Shown: piece by piece, positions 15,416 to 23,682 of the stretch | How the letters are laid out: each line of letters starts with the position of its first letter | Numbering within the stretch: the stretch's first letter is position 1 | Source: Methylovirgula sp. 4M-Z18 | GTDB lineage: Bacteria; Pseudomonadota; Alphaproteobacteria; Rhizobiales; Beijerinckiaceae | Reading direction: 5' to 3' | Length of the DNA: 64,000 nt | Assembly (NCBI RefSeq): GCF_037890675.1 | Contig: NZ_CP149575.1 | Span: forward strand, 119,594-183,593 | Program-made: the position numbers and the translations under genes | Notes under the pieces: model-generated | Told to the model about the DNA's origin: nothing | What the model saw: the letters and a program-made list of their open reading frames with translations, nothing else | The model's database searches: none

Positions 15416-17862
15416 GCGGTCCTCCGGATGGAAAGGTGCTTGCGGCGCTCGTGAAAGATCGGTTCCCAGACGGCGGGGTCTTCTCCAACCTCGCTCAAGA
15501 TTTCGTGCAGCAGCTCGATCGTGTCGGTGCTGCTCGACATCAGGGCCAGCTCTTGGTCGAAGCCTTTGAGGCTGAGCGTGGCGATCGCGGACTTCTGGCC
15601 GTGTTTGACCAGCATCATGCGACTGTCTTCGGCCAGGTTGCGGATGAGATTAAATTCGGCCTCGGTGGTCTTGAACCCGCCGACATATTCGTCACGGTCG
15701 GCCTTCGGGTTGGGCAGATAGATCTCGGTGGCACACTGCTGGATCAATTGGCTCGCGAATTTGGACTCGAGAAAGCTCGAGGGCATTTGGGTGGCGAAGT
15801 TGCCAAGGCCGTTCTGCTTGCGGATAGTGAGTTGTTTGTTTCCGGCAAATTCGCCGAATGCGGGGTCGTCGATCCATTTCCATGCCTCGTCCATGCGATA
15901 GACGAAGCGGCGGCCGTCGATCACGCTTTCCATCCGATGCAGCAGGTACATCGATATCGGCGTGCGAACGGCGGCATTGTCGAGGAAGTCGGTGCCGTCG
16001 AAGCCGTAGTGCGAATGGCTATTGAAGTCGATCGCATCAACGGGGCAGTCGAAGACCCAGGCAAAGGACCCTTCGCGCCCCGAACCGTCGTCGTAGCACC
16101 AAGCCGACAGGCGCTTGGCAAGGGAATTTTCCCGTTCCTCGCGGGTGACGCCCTCGGTCAGGTTTTGCAAGAGAACCGAGATCCGCCTCACGGGCTTCGG
16201 CATGCGCATGACGGAACGGATGGCCTGGGTGAGGCGGATGTCGTCGCTGGCCGTCAGCGCCGTCCCGGCCAGCTTACGCATCAATTGGCCGAGGAAAGCG
16301 ATATTGGCTTCGGTCGCCTCCATTTGAAACGGATTGAAGCCGGTCGGCCTACCGTTCTTGACCGACAGATATTTGCCGCCGATCCTGCGTATGATGAGTT
16401 CCGCGCCGTGATCCTTATCAAAAAAGACTTCCGTGTAGCCGGTCGGATTGTTGGCAAACTTCTGGCTCTGCATGAGGAGATGCGACATCAGCACCGTCTT
16501 GCCAGAACCGGACTGACCTATAATGAACGTGTTCCCGAGGACCTTGCGGTCCGTCGCGTCATCGTCCTCGCGCGAATAGTGGTAATTGAAATAGAGCGGC
16601 TGGCCCGATGGGCTTTTGAGCAGCGTGACGGCCTGCCCCCACGGATTATTGTCCCGCTTGCCAGCCATGAAATTGTGAAATCCGGCGAGGCCCGCGAAGT
16701 TTCGGGTGGTCAGGTTGGCGAGCCGGGGACGATAGGCGAAGTTGCAAGGAATCTGGGCGTAGAACGCGGCATCAATGGCCGTCACGATCTGCGCTGGAAT
16801 AAAGCCCATGTCCATGAGAACCGCGATGGCGGTCGCGCGGTTCTTCGATGTCTGTTCCGTGGTCGGTCCGAAAACAAGCAAGGAAAAATGGTACTCGCCC
16901 ATGGCAAACTCGCCTTGGGTGAGCTGGTCCATCGCCTCCGACATTTCCTCGATCTGCGTGACCGATACGTCCTGCGTATTCGAGAGCTGCTTTTGCTGCT
17001 TATCGAGATATTTCAGCGCGGCCGGCTTCGAGAAAAATGAGAGGGATTGGGTGACGATGAACTCGAAATTCTGATACAGCAACGCGTTCAGAATGCCGGG
17101 TTCCGTATAGGCCGCGTAATCCTTGAGGTCGATCCCTTGCGCAAACCGAGTAGCAGCCGGATGGCGGATTTCGATTGTGTCTACGCCGCTGAATAGCCAC
17201 GCGTTGCCGATATATTCGTTGATCGGCGCCGCCGGCAGCCGCGTTTTCTGCCAGACGCCGGAGACAAGATAATTCAGAAAAGAAATGGCCTCCGAGCACT
17301 TGTGGCCGTTCTCATCGGTGTAAGCGCCAAGCGGGGTCGGATCGTAGCGCCGTAAGCCCGCCTCGATTGGCAAACAGATGTCCTTGAAAGTCGTCATCGC
17401 GTCGGTCAAATCCTTGCGGATTTCAGCGATGCTGCGAGAACGTGACCGCGCAAAGCGGCGGTTGAGTGTGCCGACAACGGGACGGTAGATGATCGTGAAA
17501 TAAATCTCGTTCGCCATCATCCGGTAATCGGCGAACGAGTCGAAATATTTCTCATTGTAATTCTGACAGAATTCATTGCCGAATTTCGCCTCAAGGCGAT
17601 CCGCGATCTGGCGCCGCACGATGTGCGACCACACCGCTGTGTGGTCGCTGGCGATCGATCGCAAGAGCGTGTTGAGCTGGTTCTTGCGAATGACCAAATC
17701 ATCGAGATCGGCCGTCTCGAAGGAGATCCCATCGAGACGCCAGATCCGGAGCAAGTCGCCCTCCTTCGTGATCAGAACTTCGTCTGACACGTGGTTGGAG
17801 ATGGGAATGTAATCCGCGATCGACCTGTCATTATCGATCTGGTCCTTGAAGCGCGTTTTCAT
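15412..17862 (-). CDS. virB4: T4SS ATPase VirB4
   Basis: The largest ATPase of the channel, needed for pilus biogenesis and substrate transfer. ATG 17862 (MKTRFKDQIDNDRSIADYIP) overlaps the virB3 stop as ATGA and is the natural start; an upstream in-frame extension runs through virB3 and is rejected. The 816-aa protein contains the CagE/TrbE/VirB N-terminal domain and Walker A IGQSGSGKTVL with Lys455. Walker B and the C-terminal RecA-like segment (RRFVYRMDEAWKWIDDP) are intact. Confidence 0.97.
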   Translation of the reverse strand: MKTRFKDQIDNDRSIADYIPISNHVSDEVLITKEGDLLRIWRLDGISFETADLDDLVIRKNQLNTLLRSIASDHTAVWSHIVRRQIADRLEAKFGNEFCQNYNEKYFDSFADYRMMANEIYFTIIYRPVVGTLNRRFARSRSRSIAEIRKDLTDAMTTFKDICLPIEAGLRRYDPTPLGAYTDENGHKCSEAISFLNYLVSGVWQKTRLPAAPINEYIGNAWLFSGVDTIEIRHPAATRFAQGIDLKDYAAYTEPGILNALLYQNFEFIVTQSLSFFSKPAALKYLDKQQKQLSNTQDVSVTQIEEMSEAMDQLTQGEFAMGEYHFSLLVFGPTTEQTSKNRATAIAVLMDMGFIPAQIVTAIDAAFYAQIPCNFAYRPRLANLTTRNFAGLAGFHNFMAGKRDNNPWGQAVTLLKSPSGQPLYFNYHYSREDDDATDRKVLGNTFIIGQSGSGKTVLMSHLLMQSQKFANNPTGYTEVFFDKDHGAELIIRRIGGKYLSVKNGRPTGFNPFQMEATEANIAFLGQLMRKLAGTALTASDDIRLTQAIRSVMRMPKPVRRISVLLQNLTEGVTREERENSLAKRLSAWCYDDGSGREGSFAWVFDCPVDAIDFNSHSHYGFDGTDFLDNAAVRTPISMYLLHRMESVIDGRRFVYRMDEAWKWIDDPAFGEFAGNKQLTIRKQNGLGNFATQMPSSFLESKFASQLIQQCATEIYLPNPKADRDEYVGGFKTTEAEFNLIRNLAEDSRMMLVKHGQKSAIATLSLKGFDQELALMSSSTDTIELLHEILSEVGEDPAVWEPIFHERRKHLSIRRTA

Positions 17863-18176
17863 TGGGTCTTCCGCTTTTTGAAAACAATGGGATTGAAGGC
17901 GTGGGCACCCCAAAAACTGGTGTTGCGGACGCCGACCCTGAAACGCGCTTTGAGATAAAGAAGGCGGAATTTTTGATCGTCGTTCCGGACGATCAACCGC
18001 ATGAGAAGGTAGACGGGAATAAGCAGGAACAGGAGCAGCATGTTGCGCGAAAGAGCGCACACCGCGAACCAGCCCATGCCCGTGCAAGCCAATGGGACGA
18101 CCGGCACTCCCCACCACATCGCTGGGCGAGTGCAACCCTTGAAAACAGGGTCTAAGGCTTCAGCTTCTTTGGCCAC
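17859..18176 (-). CDS. virB3: T4SS protein VirB3
   Basis: Small inner-membrane protein that works with VirB4. The 105-aa product shows the family pattern: LDPVFKGCTRPAMWWGVPVV near the N-terminus, a hydrophobic hairpin (residues ~23-60) and a basic C-terminal region. It lies 6 bp after virB2 and overlaps virB4 by 4 bp. Confidence 0.94.
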   Translation of the reverse strand: MAKEAEALDPVFKGCTRPAMWWGVPVVPLACTGMGWFAVCALSRNMLLLFLLIPVYLLMRLIVRNDDQKFRLLYLKARFRVGVRNTSFWGAHAFNPIVFKKRKTQ

Positions 18177-18182
18177 GGCAGA

Positions 18183-18491
18183 CTAGCCCCCGCTGCCGCC
18201 GAGAATCATGTTCGCGATCTGGGTGGCGCCGGCGATCAGCAAAGCGCCGCCGATGATCGGCACGAGGTCCATGAACTGCGCGTGCATGAACATGAACTTG
18301 TAGCCACACCAGATGATGGCGATGACGCAGACGCCGACCGATATCCCGTTCAAGGTGGTTTCGATCGTTTGCAGCAGGGTGTTCACGGTCGAAAGTCCAC
18401 CCCCGCTTCCGCTCGTTTGGGCGAACGCCGCGTCGCAAAGCACAAACAAGCACAGAATCGCGAGAGGTAGGTGCCGCTTAACCAAAGTCAT
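18183..18491 (-). CDS. virB2: T4SS major pilin VirB2
   Basis: Pilus subunit precursor, 102 aa. It has a long signal peptide (MTLVKRHLPLAILCLFVLCDAAFA), then a mature part with two hydrophobic helices (ISVGVCVIAIIWCGYKFMF and LVPIIGGALLIAGATQIANM) joined by a short polar loop, the TrbC/VirB2 layout. It ends in a Gly-rich tail. It lies between virB1 and virB3. Confidence 0.94.
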   Translation of the reverse strand: MTLVKRHLPLAILCLFVLCDAAFAQTSGSGGGLSTVNTLLQTIETTLNGISVGVCVIAIIWCGYKFMFMHAQFMDLVPIIGGALLIAGATQIANMILGGSGG

Positions 18492-18500
18492 TTCGTTCTC

Positions 18501-19226
18501 CTAGTTTGTGGTTTTCCGTTGCTGCGCAACGATTTCTCCGCTCTGGTCGTCCAGATCAGATCTATTGGGCCGCGTGAATTTCCCGCTCTCTGGGAAGACA
18601 ACGGCGGCGGATTGCTGTTCGGTCGGCTCGTCATCGGAAAAAAGAACGACCGGCGCAGCGGGGTGCGGCTTGGAAGGCGTGACCGCCACATTTTCCTTTG
18701 GAGCTTTTGGAGCGTCCTGCTGCGATAACCCAGGATCGCGGACGACCGCGATCGGCGCGACCGCGTTCAGATCTGCGGCCTGCGCGACGCGTTGCACATA
18801 GCTCGTATGGTTGTAGTCAGCGACGAAGCCGCGCGTGAAATTACCCGAGTAGTAGCAGGAGACGGCGGGCCAAAACGGGTCTGCATAGACTGTTTTGGCG
18901 CGCTGATAGCAATCGGCGAGAATGTCCGCTGCCGCGCGGAGATTGGCGCAGGGCTCAAAGGCCGTGGCATAGCTCATGTTGTATCGGGAGAGGTTATGGA
19001 GGTTAACCTGTCCGAGTCCCATTGAGAAATTGAAGCCCTGGTTGCGCAAGGCGATCGCGGTGGCAACCGCCTCCTCGCGAGAGCGCGGTTGGCGAACGAG
19101 ATGGCCGCCGACGACACCAATGCTGAAGGGATTGCCAGACGATTCAACGCGCACAATCGCAGCCAAAGTGCTTTGGGGAACACTCGCATAGCAAGAGGCT
19201 GGGACGGCTGGTGGAAGAGTGACCAA
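18501..19226 (-). CDS. virB1: VirB1-type lytic transglycosylase
   Basis: Opens peptidoglycan for channel assembly. The SLT-like domain occupies the N-terminal ~150 residues: catalytic Glu in AAIVRVESSGNPFSIGVVGG, then SMGLGQVNLHNL and the CANLRAAADILADCY segment. The C-terminal ~90 residues are a disordered Pro/Ser/Lys-rich tail, as in VirB1. The only usual start is TTG 19226, preceded by AAGAGA. No classical signal peptide is encoded, although the first residues after it (LVTLPPAVPASC) are weakly hydrophobic and end in a lipobox-like Cys. The upstream frame closes after a further ~15 codons. Confidence 0.9.
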   Translation of the reverse strand: MVTLPPAVPASCYASVPQSTLAAIVRVESSGNPFSIGVVGGHLVRQPRSREEAVATAIALRNQGFNFSMGLGQVNLHNLSRYNMSYATAFEPCANLRAAADILADCYQRAKTVYADPFWPAVSCYYSGNFTRGFVADYNHTSYVQRVAQAADLNAVAPIAVVRDPGLSQQDAPKAPKENVAVTPSKPHPAAPVVLFSDDEPTEQQSAAVVFPESGKFTRPNRSDLDDQSGEIVAQQRKTTN

Positions 19227-19272
19227 AATAATTCTCTTTAAAAAACGGTGTGCGGAACGGGGCTAAAATCGA

Positions 19273-20010
19273 TCAGGGGGAAGAGAACGACGAAACCGTC
19301 GACGGTATTCCTCCCTGCCGATCAAGTGTTTTCGCTGTCTGCTGCTGTTGCAACTCCTGCACGAGATCGTTTTGTTTCGCGTCGGAGAAGACGTACATTT
19401 TCAGTATGCTGTCTTGCAGGGTAATATTCGCCTGCTCGGCCTGCATGCGCGAAATGATGTCCTGCGAGGATTTGGCATCTCTTGTAATGTCGACCTGGCA
19501 TTTCAAGAGATTGATCTGCTGATCCTCATTGGAAATGTTCTGCAAACCTTCGTTCATATTGGCCAAATTCTGAGCGGTGCGGGCCGCGTTGGCCTGGCAG
19601 AGGCTCGCCAATGTGGGATCGGACTGGGTGCAGCGGTTGTAGAGCATCGCTGTCGAGTAGATCTGCTGTGCATCCGAGGTCAGCGCGCTCGCGCCCTGCT
19701 GGGGAATTGCGTTGAACGAGGCTTGCCAGTTCGGGGGCAACGTCTGATTGATGTTGTTAAAAAGGCTGCCGAGCATGAAATTGCTCGTCATCGTCTGAAA
19801 TTGCTGGTCGAGGATCTGCAGGTTCGCAGCATTTGTGTCCGAAATCAGATCCATCTGCTGCTTTTGCTGCGTCCATTGCAGCAGTGTCTGGGTGAATTGC
19901 TCAACGTGAATGGTGATTTTGGTCGGATCGATGACAACCGGCCCCACGGTCTGTGCCGCGACACTTATCGGGAGTGCCAAGAGGGCAAACGCGGCGACGA
20001 ATTTACGCAT
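19273..20010 (-). CDS. VirB5-like minor pilin, copy B
   Basis: Starts at ATG 20010 with GGGAGA upstream. The 245-aa product has a signal peptide (MRKFVAAFALLALPISVAAQ) and a helical Gln-rich mature domain (FTQTLLQWTQQKQQMDLISD), two central Cys residues (CTQSDPTLASLC) and the C-terminal GGIPSTVSSFSS motif shared with the VirB5-like protein at 14669-15415. The two are clearly paralogous but well diverged. This copy lies upstream of virB1, the other between virB4 and virB6. Two VirB5-like proteins could form different pilus tips or provide redundancy. Confidence 0.88.
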   Translation of the reverse strand: MRKFVAAFALLALPISVAAQTVGPVVIDPTKITIHVEQFTQTLLQWTQQKQQMDLISDTNAANLQILDQQFQTMTSNFMLGSLFNNINQTLPPNWQASFNAIPQQGASALTSDAQQIYSTAMLYNRCTQSDPTLASLCQANAARTAQNLANMNEGLQNISNEDQQINLLKCQVDITRDAKSSQDIISRMQAEQANITLQDSILKMYVFSDAKQNDLVQELQQQQTAKTLDRQGGIPSTVSSFSSP

Positions 20011-20021
20011 GCGGCTCTCCC

Positions 20022-20579
20022 TTACTGTAACGAAATCTTTTGCAGGCACGATTGAAGCGGCTTGCCTTGCACGATCGTGATCAGCGTCAGCGACTTGTGG
20101 TCTTGGGACAGGACCGCCTTGGCGGACGAGTCCTGTAGCGGAAAGCACGAGTCGTTGAGTGCAGCCGCGTCCGGATCGGCGCTGGTGCGCGACCAGACGA
20201 CTTTGTTGTCCTTGATCTTGGCCACTTCGATCGGACACATCGGAATCGTCTCCTCGATCTCCTCCACGGTGTTCGAAGTCGTGTCGCACAGCGAACCGCC
20301 GTACTTACTCCCGCCCGCCAGAATGGAAACGAGAATGGTCGTGTCCCCATCTTGGATCAGGGCGTTGCGGGTCTTCGCGCGGGTCGCGAACGGCTTGCCG
20401 GCATTCGGGCCAATTCTGATCTTGTCGTGCCGCAAGTCGGCAAACTGGTTCTTCCAGACGATTTCGAGTAGCGGGTTCGTGGGCAACATGCCAACGGCTA
20501 CGTCCTTCATGTCGACTTCCTGGCCGAATGCTGCGCTCGTCAAGGCAACGAAAGCGGTGGCGACAATAAGGCGCTTCAT
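20022..20579 (-). CDS. Periplasmic T4SS-operon protein, 185 aa
   Basis: ATG 20579 has GGGAGC upstream and overlaps the stop of the preceding gene (ATGA). The N-terminus is a signal peptide (MKRLIVATAFVALTSAAFGQ). The mature protein holds four Cys residues, in GGSLCDTTSNTVEE, PMCPIEVAK, DSCFPLQDS and LQSCLQK, which suggests disulfides. No named family is recognised. It is the second gene of the transfer operon and lies 11 bp before the VirB5-like gene, so a role in the periplasmic part of the mating machinery is likely but unproved. Confidence 0.8.
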   Translation of the reverse strand: MKRLIVATAFVALTSAAFGQEVDMKDVAVGMLPTNPLLEIVWKNQFADLRHDKIRIGPNAGKPFATRAKTRNALIQDGDTTILVSILAGGSKYGGSLCDTTSNTVEEIEETIPMCPIEVAKIKDNKVVWSRTSADPDAAALNDSCFPLQDSSAKAVLSQDHKSLTLITIVQGKPLQSCLQKISLQ

Positions 20580-21379
20580 TGGGTTGCTCCCTGGCTCGTG
20601 GTTCCGCCGTTGATGGTCAAACCGGGAAGGTTCGCGCCGATCTCCGTGTTGATCATGTCGGGCGTGCAAACTTTGGGTGCCGGATCGGACTGGGCGGCAT
20701 TGCCGCTCTCGCCGTTTCCACCTGTCGTGCCGGTTCCTTGAGGAGCGCTCGACACGGCTGGGCCAGCCCCCTTCCCTCCCCGGATGGCTTGCGCCATTTT
20801 GCAAATCGACGTGCCGTTGATGTCGGAAAAACCGTTACAGCTGCCTTTCGACACCATTTTCTGGCAGTTCGCCGCGCCGAGTTGGATGCAGGCCAGAAGA
20901 AATGCGGAATCGACAGTCTGGCCGTCAAAGGTGCCTATGGATCGAAGCGTCTTGACGGCGGGCGTATCGACGGCAGCAGCTGTCAGTTGAACCCAACTCG
21001 CTGCCTGCTTTTGAATGCCGGCGTTGGCATAGGTATGAGGCGTGTAGCTGCCATATTTGGCGAGGTTGCCGACATTCATTTGGAGCAGGCCTGTGCAGCA
21101 CGTGCCGTTCCAAATGCCCTCGTTTCCCCCCGATTCCATGTTGACGGCAAGCGAGCCCGCCTGACCCATAATTTGGGCGTCATAGCCGGGAGACGCGGCA
21201 ACCGCGGCCTGAATCTGCGAGACGGAATCGCTCGTCTTCGGTCCGATTTGTTGCTTCGGTCCGGGGGCCTGTAGACCGTCAACAACGCGGGCGATTGCGG
21301 GCGTTAGAAGGAGCGCAAGCGCGAGGAAAATAAGCGACCCAAATCTCACAATGAATATCCGCAATTCTGACAAACTCAT
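20576..21379 (-). CDS. Secreted lysozyme-like protein, first gene of the T4SS operon
   Basis: A hydrophobic export signal (FGSLIFLALALLLTPAIARV) is followed by a domain with an ESGG...GLLQMNVGNLAKYG pattern (NMESGGNEGIWNGTCCTGLL), resembling the catalytic Glu and GLxQ motifs of goose-lysozyme/SLT folds. Paired Cys residues and a Gly-rich C-terminal linker follow. It may be a second peptidoglycan hydrolase beside VirB1. The start is uncertain: ATG 21379 lies inside an 18-bp palindrome containing a TATAAT, so GTG 21349, which starts directly at the signal peptide, may be the true start. It overlaps the next gene by ATGA. Confidence 0.75.
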   Translation of the reverse strand: MSLSELRIFIVRFGSLIFLALALLLTPAIARVVDGLQAPGPKQQIGPKTSDSVSQIQAAVAASPGYDAQIMGQAGSLAVNMESGGNEGIWNGTCCTGLLQMNVGNLAKYGSYTPHTYANAGIQKQAASWVQLTAAAVDTPAVKTLRSIGTFDGQTVDSAFLLACIQLGAANCQKMVSKGSCNGFSDINGTSICKMAQAIRGGKGAGPAVSSAPQGTGTTGGNGESGNAAQSDPAPKVCTPDMINTEIGANLPGLTINGGTTSQGATQ

Positions 21380-22673
21380 TATAATGAGTTCGTGCCAGAA
21401 AAGTGAACGAGGCGCAAGGGCATTTGTGACACGAGGCATGCAAAACCGCCCTGCCCCGGCCATAATCCCGCTACCATTCGTCGCGGTCCCGACAGAGTTA
21501 TGCAGATTTAGTGGTTATTACCACGATTGGTCTCATTGCGCGGGCCGTTTGAGGGTTCGTCGTTTCTGGTGCGACGCAGTTCTTTGCCGCCGCCGCATTT
21601 TTGCTGAGCGATTTGGCGACAACGTACTGGCTCCGTTGTCGCGAAAGACCGGGCGCCTTGAGACCATCGTTCATCACCTGGGACTGGCACTGGGCGGCAG
21701 GACCGCCTCAGCCTTCGCCGATCGCCTCATGATGCCGGTGAGCAACGATACCCTGTTGCGTGTCGTGCGCCGTAGAACTGAACAACCACGTGATAAGCTC
21801 GCCATCATCGGCAACGACGACTTCGCGTTTCGGCGCGGCCAGCGATACGGGACGATTGTTTGCGATCTCGAACCGCGCAGGCCGGTGACGTTGCTGCCCG
21901 ATCGCGAGCAGGCAACATCCCAGACATGGCTCTCGGATCATCCGTCCATCAGGACCGTCGCACGTGACCGGGGTGGCGGGTATGGCGAGGCCATCGCCAA
22001 GGCCTTGCCGCACGCCGACCAGGTGGCCGACCGCTGGCACCTGATGGAAAACGCCAGTCGAGCCTTTCTCGACGCCGTCGGCAAATCCATGCGGCAGATC
22101 CGAAGGGCGGTCTGCAGCACCATCATCGATCCGAAGCCTCTGACCTATGCCGAACGGCTGCAGTATGAAGGATATCAGCGCCGGCAGGAGACGAACGAGG
22201 CCATTCTGGAATTTTGGAAGCAAGGCATTCCGATCAAACGGATCGTCAAACGCACCGGGCATAGCCGCAAGCTCGTCCGCAGCGTCCTGCGCGGTCAGCG
22301 CTCCGACGTGTTTCGGGTTCGGCAAAGTTCGCTCGAGGCATGGTTGCCTTGGCTCGACAGCCGGTGGGAACAAGGCGCGCGCATTGCTTCGGCCCTTTGG
22401 CGCGAAATGCGCGAGTAGGGTTTCCGCGGCCAGATCGGCGTCGTCTCGGAATGGGCGCGGCGCCGACGTCTGGCGGAAAAGACCGATCAAAGCGCACTTG
22501 CTCGCACGCCTTCGGCGCGCACCATCGCGAGGTTTATGACGCTGGCACGTGACGACCTGTCCAAGTCGGACGCCGTACTGATCGGAGCAATAGAGAACAA
22601 TATTCCGGACCTCTTTGGTCATCGAACCTGCTCGGGCCCCCGGGGAAAGGCCATGCGGTCGAGGATATCTTAA
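21351..22673 (+). pseudogene. ISL3-family transposase, degraded
   Basis: From about 21530 the translation shows ISL3 features: RLRVRRFWCDAVLCRRRIFAER, then IVCDLEPRRPVTLLPDRE, VARDRGGGYGEAIAKALPHA and QVADRWHLMENAS. An in-frame TAG at 22416-22418 interrupts it; the same frame continues afterwards with GFRGQIGVVSEWARRRRLAEKTD, the expected downstream motif, until TAA 22671. The N-terminal zinc-finger part is not recognisable, and the C-terminal end after IENNIPDLF is corrupted. It therefore cannot make a normal transposase. It abuts the start of the transfer operon. Terminal inverted repeats were not identified. Confidence 0.85.
21373..21407 (-). promoter_or_regulatory. Candidate T4SS operon promoter with palindromic operator
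   Basis: A perfect 18-bp palindrome, AACTCATTATAATGAGTT, lies at 21373-21390. Read on the minus strand it contains TATAAT (21378-21383), with TTCACT (21402-21407) 18 bp upstream, a reasonable sigma70-like pair. A repressor bound here would block the -10 element, so the whole transfer operon could be switched from this site. No dedicated regulator gene is adjacent. Confidence 0.5.
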
Positions 22674-22754
22674 GCTCGGGTAGTCAACTATAACGCCATG
22701 CAGCTGTTGGCTTGGGACGCGTTCGGCTTGGCCGATCGGTACTGGCCTCATTAG

Positions 22755-23000
22755 TGATGATCACGTCCGCGCCACGGTCGCTCAAAGACACTCGCCGTGC
22801 AACACGGCGGCATTGGTCGTCTGAAGACAAGATCAGGATTGTGTTGGAAGTCTTGCGCAGCGCGAGGGGACCGCTGCCTCGCAATATTACGGCTGGTCGA
22901 AGGAGTTCCTGGAAGCTGGCAAACGGCGGCTGGGCGGTGATATGCACGCGAGGTCACGTCCGGGGAAGTCAAGGATTTGCGCGCGAGATACAGGCGAGCG
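22755..23000 (+). pseudogene. IS3-type OrfA transposase remnant, frameshifted
   Basis: The first frame gives RRHWSSEDKIRIVLEVL, the N-terminal helix-turn-helix of IS3-family OrfA proteins. After about 22860 the homology continues in another frame (YYGWSKEFLEAGKRRLGGDM) and then shifts again (TSGEVKDLR). At least two frameshifts are present and no OrfB is found, so this is a dead fragment. Confidence 0.7.
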
Positions 23001-23045
23001 CGCCGCTCCGCGGTAAGGGCGCCCACAAAACGATCCGAAAGCATT

Positions 23046-23085
23046 CGCAAGTTAAATGCACTAACCGCAAGTTAAGTGCACTAAC
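23046..23085. repeat. Tandem 20-bp direct repeat
   Basis: Two adjacent copies of CGCAAGTTAARTGCACTAAC differ at one position. Each contains a near-palindrome (GTTAAGTGCACTAAC). They lie at the edge of the IS remnants. They might be remnants of a transposon end or binding sites; with only two copies they are not a CRISPR array. Confidence 0.6.
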
Positions 23086-23462
23086 CAAAGACTTGGTGAT
23101 AACTTTCCAGCTGGAAACGGGGAGCGGTGGAAAGAGGGTGCGCACAATGTTCGTTTTGACAAGCATTCTGGGTCAATCTGTATATGCATCGAGATGCGCA
23201 GTCGTTATCGCGTTCCTGGTGGGAGCGGTGCGGCAACTGGTCTGTGGGAGCCGATAGCTTTGTCGCGCGATACCACAGTTCGGACGTTCTGGTACGGCTC
23301 GCTTACCCGTGCATTCGTCATGTCTCCGCTGCGATATATCGCGCTTAGAACTGAGACATCGTCGAAAGGGAATATGGTATGGTGTTGTATTCCGCCGGCG
23401 CTGAGCGGGAAAAACAGGGCAATCACAAAATCATCACCAAAGGTTAATGTGTTATATTTGTG

Positions 23463-23486
23463 GATATGTGGTTTTTCTCACATATC
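23463..23486. promoter_or_regulatory. Inverted repeat GATATGTG-N8-CACATATC
   Basis: Perfect 8-bp arms separated by GTTTTTCT, about 200 bp upstream of the acyltransferase gene. The AT-rich setting and dyad symmetry suggest an operator or a small hairpin. No regulator is encoded next to it. Confidence 0.35.
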
Positions 23487-23566
23487 GAAGCCGGTCGCAG
23501 CGCTAGCCTCTCAGGAGGCTTGGGGGAGATAACGCAACGAATTCGCAATGTTTATGCAATCTTGCC

Positions 23567-23588
23567 TTGCAGTGGCTGTGCACTGCAA
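23567..23588. promoter_or_regulatory. Inverted repeat TTGCAGTG-N6-CACTGCAA
   Basis: Perfect 8-bp arms around a 6-bp spacer, 95 bp before the acyltransferase start. Its 22-bp span is typical of a dimeric regulator site. It is the best candidate operator of the type I secretion locus. Confidence 0.4.
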
Positions 23589-23682
23589 CAGCAGGCCATT
23601 GCTGCCGTGTGCGTACAGCAGTTCGGTCGCGCAGGAAGAAGAGTGAAGTCGCTATGCATTGCTAAATTGTGGGGGGTGGACC

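Larger units (their letters stand above)
23086..23682. other. Non-coding upstream region of the secretion locus
   Basis: No supported gene. The sequence becomes AT-richer than its surroundings, especially at 23430-23500. It contains two perfect inverted repeats, described separately, and should hold the promoter of the acyltransferase-type I secretion operon. Short open frames here have no recognisable content. Confidence 0.5.

Noticed and set aside
15436..17040. A 534-codon + strand frame opposite virB4
   Set aside because: Antisense to a VirB4 gene with intact ATPase motifs; no recognisable domain.
21351..23000. ISL3 and IS3 fragments as active insertion sequences
   Set aside because: In-frame stop, frameshifts and missing partner ORFs; no terminal inverted repeats found.
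23046..23085. Tandem repeats considered as a CRISPR array
   Set aside because: Only two adjacent copies, no spacers and no cas genes.
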